Assembly (NCBI GenBank): GCA_002706765.1
Contig: PAJV01000045.1
Coordinates: 96,689 to 160,688, forward strand
DNA: 64,000 nt
Direction: 5' to 3'
Source: Gimesia sp.
GTDB lineage: Bacteria; Planctomycetota; Planctomycetia; Planctomycetales; Planctomycetaceae
In this document: positions 10,241-18,614 of the stretch, in pieces
Position numbering within the stretch: position 1 is the first letter of the stretch
Layout: every line of letters begins with the position of its first letter
Program-made: the position numbers and the translations under genes
Notes under the pieces: model-generated
Told to the model about the DNA's origin: nothing
Database searches by the model: none
The model's input: only the letters and a program-made list of their open reading frames with translations

Positions 10241-11968
10241 ATGGACAAATTGAAACCTCTGATTGTTCATAAATTCTGGATCATCCTGTTCATCGCATTA
10301 CTGCTGCCTGTTATTGGCTGGAGCATGGCAACCGGCAGCCTGGCAAAAGAAATCGAGGAACGCAAGACTGCGATTGACCAGGCCTTTACCGATTCACAGA
10401 TACCTCCTAACCCTCCGAATCAAACCTGGTCGACCGCCCTAAAGCAGATCAACGACGAAAAACGAAAGTACAATGCAGAGTCAACCCGCTATCTCTGGGA
10501 GAAACAAAAGGAATTATTTGTCTGGCCACGCGATATTGAGCCCTTCATGAAAGATACACCCTATCGTGGTGAAATTTCGATCAAACCCCGCAACCTGTAC
10601 CGTTCTGCCTATCAATTTGAAATTCTCCGTGCCCACAAACTGGCAAATCCTTACAGCCTGAAAGATGGTACGGGACTGGTCGCTCTTGACGAGAACGTCA
10701 TTCCGCATGTGCCCTTAAATAAATGGCAGACCGTGTCCCCGACTTCTGAGGAAATGTGGGATGCCCAGGAAGATGTCTGGCTGGTCACATCCATTCTCAA
10801 AGCGATCGCTAAAGTCAACGAAGAGAGTGGCGCTGCCAATATCAGCGAATCTCCCGTCCGGCAGATCTCCGTACTGGAACTGCGTGGCGGTACCGTTGGC
10901 GATGACGGCAGTGCTCCTGCCGGTGACGGTGGCATGGGTATGGAAGGTGACATGGCAGGAGGCCCTGGCGGCGGAGGAATGTTCGGAGCTGGTGGCGGCG
11001 GTGGTGCCCGCATGGGTGGCATGGCGGATGGCAAGGATGGCTCCTTATCGATTGACGTTGATATGGACCTCGTGAAAATATTCGGAAATGACGTAGATGG
11101 TTCGGCCGGCGGTGGTGACGGCGGTTCTGAAATGATGATGGACGAACCAGCCCTGGGCGGTTTCGGAGGTGGCATGGGAGGCCAGGGTTCTCAAAAACTG
11201 AAACGTTATTATGACGAAGCAGAAGACCTGCCTTATAAAACAAGAGCCTTTTATCTCAAAGCTACAATCCAGTCTTCCAAACTACCAAACCTGCTGGCTC
11301 AATTGAGCAGTATGCCCTGGCCGACAAAAATTGTACGCGTGCAACGTGCCGACCTGTTCGATGATAATATGAACCCGATTGCCACCACCGGTGGTGGCGG
11401 TGGAATGGGTCGACGCGGTGGCGCAGGCGGGGGAGCAGGTGACTTTAGTTCTGAATCTGATTTTGCCGGTGGTGGCAGAGGATTCGGTCGCGCTGGCGGT
11501 CCCGGATTTGAATCTGACATGGGTGTGTCCGGTTCAGGAGTGATGTTGGGACAGGAAAACAAGAGTTTGCTTGACGCAGCTCTGAATGATCCCGAGTTGG
11601 CTGTTGTGACGATCGCAGGCCTGATGACACTTTATAAGCCGTATGTTCCACCAGAAGGTGAAGTCGTAGCAGAAACAACAGAACCGCCTCAGGATGCGGC
11701 AGGACAAACGAATCCCGCTGCTTCCACTACACCCGCCGATGGTTCTGCACCTGCCGCTTCGAATCCGGCAGCAGCGGCTGCAGGAGAGAATCCTGCCACT
11801 CCCGCTCAACCGGCTGCGACTACTCCGGAAAATACACCGGCTCAGCCAGATGGTGAGACAGCAAAACCAGCGGAGCCGGCAACACCTGCGCCGGCTGCAG
11901 ATTCCAGTTCCAGCGAAACTCAACCCCCTCCGGCTGAACCAAAGCCAGAGGAATCAGTTAATCCATAA
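10241..11968 (+). CDS. Membrane-anchored Gly-rich protein, probable pilus assembly component (PilO-like position)
   Basis: A 575-residue protein with a single N-terminal transmembrane helix (FWIILFIALLLPVIGW) and a short cytoplasmic start, the topology of PilN/PilO. A coiled-coil-like segment follows, then a globular part. Low-complexity Gly/Met stretches interrupt it at about residues 230-265 and 385-435 (for example GGPGGGGMFGAGGGGG). The last 120 residues are Pro/Ala/Thr/Glu-rich and probably disordered. ATG 10241 has GGAGAAAAGAGG upstream. It lies 94 nt after pilM in the same operon. I infer a pilus alignment-subcomplex role from position and topology; there is no clear sequence motif for it. 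Confidence 0.6.
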   Translation: MDKLKPLIVHKFWIILFIALLLPVIGWSMATGSLAKEIEERKTAIDQAFTDSQIPPNPPNQTWSTALKQINDEKRKYNAESTRYLWEKQKELFVWPRDIEPFMKDTPYRGEISIKPRNLYRSAYQFEILRAHKLANPYSLKDGTGLVALDENVIPHVPLNKWQTVSPTSEEMWDAQEDVWLVTSILKAIAKVNEESGAANISESPVRQISVLELRGGTVGDDGSAPAGDGGMGMEGDMAGGPGGGGMFGAGGGGGARMGGMADGKDGSLSIDVDMDLVKIFGNDVDGSAGGGDGGSEMMMDEPALGGFGGGMGGQGSQKLKRYYDEAEDLPYKTRAFYLKATIQSSKLPNLLAQLSSMPWPTKIVRVQRADLFDDNMNPIATTGGGGGMGRRGGAGGGAGDFSSESDFAGGGRGFGRAGGPGFESDMGVSGSGVMLGQENKSLLDAALNDPELAVVTIAGLMTLYKPYVPPEGEVVAETTEPPQDAAGQTNPAASTTPADGSAPAASNPAAAAAGENPATPAQPAATTPENTPAQPDGETAKPAEPATPAPAADSSSSETQPPPAEPKPEESVNP

Positions 11969-12036
11969 TACACTTTTTACTCGAGGCTGCATTCAAGCAG
12001 TTCGTGTAACATTTTTCACTTAACGGAGACAGTCCT

Positions 12037-14229
12037 GTGAAAAACCTGATGTCCAAATTCAAAGGCATGAATTACAAAGAATTTGCAATCACACATGGCG
12101 AAAAGATCGTCCTGGGTTTCATTGCTTTGTTTGTAGTATTCGTCATCTTTACCTCTCAGTGGACACCGGAGCAACGGACTCCTGCTGAATTAGAACAGAA
12201 GGTCAACACTGCAGAGACTGTGGTGAGTAACAGCCAGTGGCCTGAAGAAAATCGCAATGAGTATCTGAAAGAAGACGACCTGAGGCAAAAAGTCGCGAAG
12301 CTGATGAATAAGCCCATGGAAGTCACGCCTTACATGTTTACCACCAAACTCTCCTGGCCCATCTATGCGAAAAAAGCAAAAGCCAAAGAGGTCGACTGGC
12401 TGCCAGTGGAAGATCTGGTCGCCAACTATGGCCGTGTGATCATGCATACCCGCCCCGCAGATGCGCTGCTGGAAGGCAGTGAAGGAACAAAAGAAGCAGA
12501 AGAAAAAGCAAAACCGGATGAACCGGAATATGACGCATTCAAACGCCGGACCGCAGGTATGGGCGGCGGAATGGGAGGACCAGGTGGCTCTGCCATGGCG
12601 GGCCTGACATTTGGCGGGATTCCCGGCGAAGCGGAAATGATGATGGCGGGAGATCCCGGTGCCATGAATCCCGGTTTTGCCAATCCTGATGCCTACGCCG
12701 GTGGACTGCCTGAAGACATGATGGGAATGGAAGGCGGCATGGGCATGACAGGCCCGACCCGGGAAGGGCGGGGACTACGGTTTGTCGCCGTCCGCGGTGT
12801 CTTCGACCTCGCCACCCAGCAGGACAAACTCGAACGTTCTTTAGGTGATGCCTTCTCTTTTCAAAACATGCAGACAGGAAAAATCCTCGAGTTTCTCGAC
12901 TTTCAGTTACAACGCAAAACAGCCCAGCCCGGAGATAATCCCTGGGCGGGAGAGTGGGAAGACGTAGATATCGAAACGTCAATCGAAGTCCTGAAAGAAA
13001 GTGCCGACTTCGATCCGGAAGTCGTCAACAGCGGAATCACGGACCGTGTCTTTACGATGCCGCTTCCCAGCCGTATTGCCGGTTTCTGGTATAAAGTTGC
13101 CACACATCCCCGCGTTGAAAACTTTACTTTGAGCCAGGAAGAAATCGAACAGGAACTTGAGTTCAATCGTCGCATCCTGGATCAGTACAAAAAAACTCAT
13201 TCCAACGAAAAAGTCTTCAAGGAAAAGCAGAAAGGTTTCTCCACCCTGCAGCTTGATATGCGGGGCATGCGGAGTGAGCTGATGTACGGAGGCGGAGGCG
13301 CCAGCGAAATGGATTCTGTCATGCAGGGCATGGCTGATTCCATGATGCAGGAGCGTCAGGGCCGCCCCGGAGAACCCATGGATGAGAAGAAACTGATTCA
13401 GAAGCTGAAAGCAAACGTGACAGCCGCTGGCCGTCTGCTGCTGTTCCGATACTTTGATTTTGATCTGAACCCGGGTGAGACTTATAAATACCGAGTGCGT
13501 CTGGTTGTGCGTAATCCCAATTACCAGCGTCCGATTGAAGAAGTAGTGCTGCCGGCAGTGGCCGAAGGTGAAACCCGCACCACTCCCTGGAGTAATGAAA
13601 CCGCAGCAGTTGCTGCCGAGGAAGATGTGCACTTTTACCTGCAGAGCGTGCGTCCTCCCCGTGGCATTGCCGGAACGACAGCGAACTTTGAAATCTACCA
13701 GTGGTATCCCAAAACGGGAACCACGATTCAGTCAGTCATCAAAACATCGATCGGCGATGAAATCGGCGGCGAACAGGTTACTGAATTGTATGATGTCGCC
13801 AAAGAAAAATATGATGACAAGGCGACTGTTGAATTTGATACTCAGAATTACCTGGTCGATGCAATACCCGCTCCTTCCATCCGACTGGAAGAGCATCCCG
13901 ATTTAAATCTGCCTGCCAGAACACGCGGGCATCTGCCGATCGAACCGGAAGCAATCATCGTTGATAATTTCGGTAACCTGAAAAAATCGCTTCCGCCTGC
14001 TATTTCCAGTTCTTACGCGGATGTTCAAAAGAATTTCAGCCGTGAGCGCGAGAGCCTGGCCTGGGTCAAGACAGCGACTGAAGCACGCACAGCCGCCCCT
14101 GTCGACGGCTTTGACATTGGCCTCGAAGGCGCCAGTGCATTCGAGGGCATCGATGCCGAAATGATGGGACCTCAACCACCTGGTAAGAGAGGCAAGCGGA
14201 AAAGGAATCCCATTCGCGTGGGACCCTGA
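12037..14229 (+). CDS. Membrane-anchored Gly/Met-rich protein, third gene of the pilM operon
   Basis: A 730-residue protein starting at GTG 12037, with GGAGAC six nt upstream. One transmembrane helix (IVLGFIALFVVFVIFTSQW) follows a cytoplasmic stretch of about 27 residues. A Gly/Met-rich segment of roughly 70 residues (from GMGGGMGGPGG to GGMGMTG, about 170-245) splits an otherwise globular extracytoplasmic region. The downstream part has a compact beta-rich domain (PGETYKYRVRLVVRNPNY) and ends in a basic tail (KRGKRKRNPIRV). It probably belongs to the same envelope complex as PilM, by operon position; the function is not otherwise identifiable. A strong terminator follows. Confidence 0.55.
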   Translation: MKNLMSKFKGMNYKEFAITHGEKIVLGFIALFVVFVIFTSQWTPEQRTPAELEQKVNTAETVVSNSQWPEENRNEYLKEDDLRQKVAKLMNKPMEVTPYMFTTKLSWPIYAKKAKAKEVDWLPVEDLVANYGRVIMHTRPADALLEGSEGTKEAEEKAKPDEPEYDAFKRRTAGMGGGMGGPGGSAMAGLTFGGIPGEAEMMMAGDPGAMNPGFANPDAYAGGLPEDMMGMEGGMGMTGPTREGRGLRFVAVRGVFDLATQQDKLERSLGDAFSFQNMQTGKILEFLDFQLQRKTAQPGDNPWAGEWEDVDIETSIEVLKESADFDPEVVNSGITDRVFTMPLPSRIAGFWYKVATHPRVENFTLSQEEIEQELEFNRRILDQYKKTHSNEKVFKEKQKGFSTLQLDMRGMRSELMYGGGGASEMDSVMQGMADSMMQERQGRPGEPMDEKKLIQKLKANVTAAGRLLLFRYFDFDLNPGETYKYRVRLVVRNPNYQRPIEEVVLPAVAEGETRTTPWSNETAAVAAEEDVHFYLQSVRPPRGIAGTTANFEIYQWYPKTGTTIQSVIKTSIGDEIGGEQVTELYDVAKEKYDDKATVEFDTQNYLVDAIPAPSIRLEEHPDLNLPARTRGHLPIEPEAIIVDNFGNLKKSLPPAISSSYADVQKNFSRERESLAWVKTATEARTAAPVDGFDIGLEGASAFEGIDAEMMGPQPPGKRGKRKRNPIRVGP

Positions 14230-14257
14230 TTGAAAATCGCAATCCAACTTTAATAGA

Positions 14258-14291
14258 AGGGCGGGACGTTTCAGTGTCCTGCCCTTTTTTT
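14258..14291 (+). terminator. Rho-independent terminator of the pilM operon
   Basis: A 10-bp stem, AGGGCGGGAC with GTCCTGCCCT (one G-T pair), 8-nt loop, then seven Ts. It sits 29 nt after the last stop codon of the operon. Confidence 0.88.
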
Positions 14292-14393
14292 ACGGGAATT
14301 CTTGGAACTGATTTCGCTCTGTAGCAGGTAGAACTGGCTGCTGCTATTGTTTGCCGGAAATCGAGTAGACGCGACCAGTAAGATTCGTCACGA

Positions 14394-15827
14394 TCAACAT
14401 GATTCTGTTACCAGAACTTCATCCGTTGTCCCCAGCAGTAACTCACGTAATTCTGCTGCGATGAAAAAGGAGCCAGTGACGCACACCAGGGAATCGCCAG
14501 TCAGAACTTCTTTCGCCCGAAACCATGCGGCCTCAGGGCTCTGCGTGATGATGACCTGCGAAGTATTTCCTGTCGACTGCTGAGTGGATCGGGTGAGATC
14601 CACTAATTCTTCTACCGGAATACGCCGGGGATTCGAGAGGTATTGCGTGAGGATGACTGTCTGAAAGTGAGGCAGCAGCGTAGCCAGCATTTCTCCCACA
14701 TCTTTATCTTTCGTCGCCGCAAAAATCAGAATCCGATTCATTTGCGGAAAACTGGCAGCGAGCGTATCAACCAGCGCTTGGATCGAAGCACCATTATGAG
14801 CCGTATCAATAATCACCGGCGGATCTTTCTGCACCAGTTCAATCCGGGCCGGCCATTTCAGACGCGACATCCCCTGACGCATCTGCCCGTCTTCCAGGGG
14901 AACTCCCTGCTGACGTAAATAATCAATCACAGTCACCGCCAGAGTCGCATTGGTCAACTGGTGGGTCCCCAGAAGTGTCACCGGAATCTGCTCGACCAGG
15001 GACCAGGGAGTTTTTACGTGAATGTTCTGCTGATTTCTGTCTGATAGCAGACTGGTATCTTCAGACTGCTTAAGCTGGACACCCGGCTGAGTCTCTGCCA
15101 GTCGCATGAAATTCCGATTCAACAGAAACAGGGGAGCCTGCTTTTCCCGGCAGACTTCTTCCAGGACAGCCTTAGCCTCCGGTTGTGTGACCCCACTGAA
15201 GACGGGAATACCCTGTTTGATAATCCCGGCTTTTTCACGCGTAATCTGTTCGATGGAATTTCCCAGCAGCGCCGTATGGTCATAGCTGATATTGGTCACA
15301 ACGGACACCAGTGGCTCGCAGACGTTTGTTGAATCCAGCCGTCCTCCCAGGCCTACTTCCATCACCGCATAATCAACGTGTTCTGTCTGGAAATGCATCC
15401 AGGCCAGAGCTGTCGTCAATTCAAAAAAAGTGGGGCTCATATTGCCAGTCTTCTGATCCAGCTGCGCGACAACCGGAATCAGCTCTGAGACCAGGTCGAC
15501 CAGTTGTTCCGGTTCGATCTGCTGACCATCGATCAGAATTCGTTCTTCGTAACAGGTGATATGCGGCGAAGTGAATAAACCCGTGCGAAAACCGGCTGCT
15601 GAGAGCATCTCCGCAATCATTACGGAGGTGGAACCTTTCCCTTTGGTTCCCGCAATATGAATCGTGGGAACCTGTGACTGCGGGTTTCCCAGGCAATCCA
15701 GTAATTCCTGCATCCTCCCCAATTTAAAATCACTGGTGGAGTACTTGCTACTCCCCATTCGTTCATAATTGAGACGACCAAATAAAAAGTCCAGACTCTG
15801 CTGGTACTTCTCTGCCGAGACTCCCAT
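14394..15827 (-). CDS. folC: Bifunctional folylpolyglutamate synthase / dihydrofolate synthase
   Basis: Adds glutamate to dihydropteroate or tetrahydrofolate in the cytosol using ATP. The 477-residue length is slightly above the bacterial average. The Mur-ligase-type P-loop is seen as HIAGTKGKGSTSVM near 58-70, followed by FRTGLFTSPHI, a FolC signature. Further family segments are EVGLGGRLDSTNV, NISYDHTALLGNS and IIDTAHNGASIQ. It is a single gene, with the short divergent gap to the DinB-like gene on its 5' side and the pilM operon converging on its 3' side. Confidence 0.93.
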   Translation of the reverse strand: MGVSAEKYQQSLDFLFGRLNYERMGSSKYSTSDFKLGRMQELLDCLGNPQSQVPTIHIAGTKGKGSTSVMIAEMLSAAGFRTGLFTSPHITCYEERILIDGQQIEPEQLVDLVSELIPVVAQLDQKTGNMSPTFFELTTALAWMHFQTEHVDYAVMEVGLGGRLDSTNVCEPLVSVVTNISYDHTALLGNSIEQITREKAGIIKQGIPVFSGVTQPEAKAVLEEVCREKQAPLFLLNRNFMRLAETQPGVQLKQSEDTSLLSDRNQQNIHVKTPWSLVEQIPVTLLGTHQLTNATLAVTVIDYLRQQGVPLEDGQMRQGMSRLKWPARIELVQKDPPVIIDTAHNGASIQALVDTLAASFPQMNRILIFAATKDKDVGEMLATLLPHFQTVILTQYLSNPRRIPVEELVDLTRSTQQSTGNTSQVIITQSPEAAWFRAKEVLTGDSLVCVTGSFFIAAELRELLLGTTDEVLVTESC

Positions 15828-16035
15828 GCCAGGCAGTTTCCTTATGATATAACTGAAAAAACATACATTCTGTTAACTGTCGTGATCGGCAAAACAGCTA
15901 AAACGGCTGAGTATAACAGCGATCTGCCCGATATTATAGTCACGCACATTTCGTAAAGAGACGGTGATGTATATGATCTAAAAAAGAATTTTACAACTAC
16001 CAGCGCCCTGCGAGCTTCAAAGGTATACAGAAAAC

Positions 16036-16524
16036 ATGAGCATTCAGATTGCCACCATCGTGGAACTGTTGAAATTCAACCGGATCATGACACTCAAAAC
16101 AGTCGATGAGATCAGCACACTACCTGATTCGCAATCGGCCCTGGCATTTCGGCCTGGCCCCGGCAGGGCCACGATTGCCTGGCAGATCATGCATATTGCC
16201 ATTACCGAAGAATTATTTGCCACAGATCGGCTGCGAAAAACTGAGTCGACACTATCCGACCTGTTTCCACTGTACCAGAAGGGAAGTACGGCGGGTGACG
16301 AGATTCCCACACTGGAGGTCATCCAAAATACATTAAACCAGACCCGTGATCATCTTCTGGAGACGATTCAGCTGATCGGGGAAGCCGACCTGGAACTGGT
16401 TCCGGCAGGCCTGCAGGAACGAGGCTGGTCCAACGAAATGGCTTTAAAAATCCTGTGCTGGCATGAAACTCACCATCAGGGACAGGCACATCTGACTTTG
16501 AATTCCTGGAAGGCAGAACAATAG
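16036..16524 (+). CDS. DinB-like (YfiT/DinB superfamily) protein
   Basis: A 162-residue four-helix-bundle-type protein. Metal-binding histidines expected in DinB-like proteins fit the MHIAITEE segment (His near 52) and the C-terminal CWHETHHQGQAHLTL (residues about 140-155), a typical HxxxH pair. The family includes thiol-dependent transferases and many uncharacterised members; nothing here fixes a substrate. It stands alone, divergent from folC. Confidence 0.75.
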   Translation: MSIQIATIVELLKFNRIMTLKTVDEISTLPDSQSALAFRPGPGRATIAWQIMHIAITEELFATDRLRKTESTLSDLFPLYQKGSTAGDEIPTLEVIQNTLNQTRDHLLETIQLIGEADLELVPAGLQERGWSNEMALKILCWHETHHQGQAHLTLNSWKAEQ

Positions 16525-16794
16525 CTGGTTCCCTGAACAATGACGGGAAAACCGGGGAACATCGAATTCCTGTTGGAGTGTCATTTTAAATTTGGGATTG
16601 ATGGATATCACTGGAGTGCGACAACGGAGCACGTAAACAACACCCCCAACCCTTAATTTCCAGCTTAACAAAGCACTATTGACATTTTTTCAGTATCTTT
16701 ATCCAATTAAGTCTGTCATTCAATTAGAGTCAACCACTTCAGACGTTCTACCTGATGTTGAAACGGTTTCAATTCAGTTGGAGGATCTGTCCCC

Positions 16795-17121
16795 ATGAGT
16801 TCGATCAACCCGGGTGCTCTTAATATCAACAGCTCTTTTGCCGGTGCGCAACGGAGCGACGCCAATATCGACAAAGAAAAAGCCGAAGCAGCGGCGCAGA
16901 ACATGTCGATCGATAAAAAAGAGATGACTGACCATCAGTTGCATGATGTCGGTGATCCCCCCGAATCGGGAGACCGTGATGCCGATGGCCGCATGCCGTT
17001 GGGACATGAAGAAGAAGCAGAGCAGGGGCCTCATCGCGAAACGGACGAGCAGGAAGAACACACCGCTCGTCATCCTGATGCAGAAGGCAACCGGGGCACG
17101 CAGTTGGATCTGGATGCCTGA
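16795..17121 (+). CDS. Small acidic hypothetical protein
   Basis: A 108-residue protein with no recognised domain. It starts with SSINPGALNINSS, continues as a Lys/Glu/Ala-rich helical segment, and from residue 60 on is dominated by Asp, Glu, His and Arg with little hydrophobic content, so the C-terminal half is probably disordered. A good ribosome binding site (TTGGAGGATCT) precedes ATG 16795, and a TTGACA lies about 110 nt upstream, which supports a real gene. It converges on the cpaE-like gene with a 16-nt gap. Function unknown. Confidence 0.65.
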   Translation: MSSINPGALNINSSFAGAQRSDANIDKEKAEAAAQNMSIDKKEMTDHQLHDVGDPPESGDRDADGRMPLGHEEEAEQGPHRETDEQEEHTARHPDAEGNRGTQLDLDA

Positions 17122-17137
17122 CAGAGGCTCTGAAAGG

Positions 17138-18349
17138 TTATTTGGAATTATTCAAAAAACCGAACAGGCTTTTCTTCTTTCGCGAAACCGAATCTTCCTG
17201 CTCAGAGGCTGATTCCCCACTTACACTCGCAGCCAGCCCCATAATGGTTCTGGTGAGTTTTGCTTTGGGAGCCTGCATCACCAGGGGAATGCCGTTATTA
17301 CGGGATTCTACCATGGTTGCATAATCATTGGGAATCTGGCAGAAAATTTCGCGACCAATCGTTTCCAGTGCTTTACTCACACTGATCTGGGTATCTTCGA
17401 GTCCCAGTCGATTCATGACGACTTTGATTTTCTCTGCGATATGATCATTGGTATCAAAAAACTGCGAAAGTCGCACGACGTTTCGCAGGCAGGGCAAATC
17501 CAGCTGCGCCGTCAACAGCACAGTATCTGATAACTCCATCGCGGCCAGGTCGAGACTGTTATAAGACTTGCTGACATCAATCACAAGATGTGTGAACGTC
17601 GCGCGCAGCAGAGCAATGATACGGCGGAGGACTTCGGTCGTAATCTGCATCGACATATCCATCTGCACGGGACGCGGTAACAGGAAAGCCCCACACGCAT
17701 GCTTGGTCAACGAGCGTTTTAACAGTGAATAATCCAGTCGCGAAATATTTTCAGCGACATCCTGAATGGTGTAATCCGGTATGATATCCAACCAGACATC
17801 CGTATCACCCAGCGCCAGATCCAGATCGATCACAGCGACACTGTTATGATCATGGCTTGCCAGGCAGCAGGCCAGATTGATCGCCAGCGAAGTACAGCCA
17901 ACGCCACCACTCACACCAGCAACGGTAATGACCTGGCTGGAACGGGGGGCGTTATGTTCTCCTTCTGATTTACCCGAGGTAATCTGAATTCGGTTTAAGG
18001 CAGACAGGAAGTCTTCCAGTACCAGCGGGAACCCCAGAAATTCTTTAGCGCCATTTCTCATGGCTTTTAAGATCAGACTGCCTTCCTGAGAACTGCTGAC
18101 GACAATCACGTTACAGCTGGGTAAATCACGCGTGACATGGGCGATCAGATTTAATGCCATCTCCGGATTCGCGTCCAGTGAAATCAGCGCAATGTCCGGC
18201 TTGGTCTGCGAAACTACCTCCGTGAAAAATTCATAGCGGCTGCACTCCGCTTCGAGCCAGACCATATCCACGCCAATCAGCATGTTCTTCAGCTCATTGC
18301 GAGTTGCTTCATTGGGATCGATAATCGAAAGCCGGACAACTCCACTCAT
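17138..18349 (-). CDS. cpaE: CpaE/TadZ-like pilus localisation ATPase with degenerate P-loop
   Basis: A 403-residue protein with an N-terminal receiver-like domain (about 1-125, LSIIDPNEATRNEL and IALISLDANPEMAL) and a C-terminal MinD/ParA-like domain, the architecture of CpaE/TadZ, which positions Tad pilus assembly. The expected deviant Walker A, KGGxGKT, reads SGGVGCTSLA here, so the catalytic P-loop Lys is replaced by Cys; Walker B-like VAVIDLDLALGDTDVW is kept. It probably binds but may not hydrolyse nucleotide, as in some TadZ proteins. It is the last minus-strand gene of the Tad cluster; no cpaF follows. Confidence 0.85.
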   Translation of the reverse strand: MSGVVRLSIIDPNEATRNELKNMLIGVDMVWLEAECSRYEFFTEVVSQTKPDIALISLDANPEMALNLIAHVTRDLPSCNVIVVSSSQEGSLILKAMRNGAKEFLGFPLVLEDFLSALNRIQITSGKSEGEHNAPRSSQVITVAGVSGGVGCTSLAINLACCLASHDHNSVAVIDLDLALGDTDVWLDIIPDYTIQDVAENISRLDYSLLKRSLTKHACGAFLLPRPVQMDMSMQITTEVLRRIIALLRATFTHLVIDVSKSYNSLDLAAMELSDTVLLTAQLDLPCLRNVVRLSQFFDTNDHIAEKIKVVMNRLGLEDTQISVSKALETIGREIFCQIPNDYATMVESRNNGIPLVMQAPKAKLTRTIMGLAASVSGESASEQEDSVSRKKKSLFGFLNNSK

Positions 18350-18614
18350 TCGTTGATCACTTCTACTTAGGGTTTGGTTTTTCTACTGTCTCTTTTAATA
18401 GTATCGAACTTGAATGCCCACTTTTTGAATCTTTTCAAAAATGATCCTGCCACACGGATCTGCACTCCCGTACACGCCGAGCAATTCCTGTCTGAATGAC
18501 TTTCAACTGAAACAGTTTCCCATCCGGGTTGTGTCCCGTATTACCGTAGCGTCTGTCAGACCATCTGGATCGAGTATCTAGATTGAATGACACTTTAATT
18601 AAATGTGAACAGCT
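18350..18614. other. Gap between cpaC and cpaE holding copy D of the element
   Basis: A 265-nt spacer, too long for a tight operon, containing the inverted copy D of the recurrent element at 18524-18585. No other feature was recognised. cpaE may therefore have its own promoter here. Confidence 0.45.
18524..18585 (-). repeat. Recurrent intergenic element, copy D (minus orientation)
   Basis: Read on the minus strand it begins CAATCTA, then ATACTCG, a hairpin with arms GA(T)CC and GGTC around AGAT, then CAGACGCTACGG, and CGGGACACA at the same 17-nt spacing as copies A and B. Compared with the other copies the stem has changed on both sides while pairing is kept. Confidence 0.7.
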
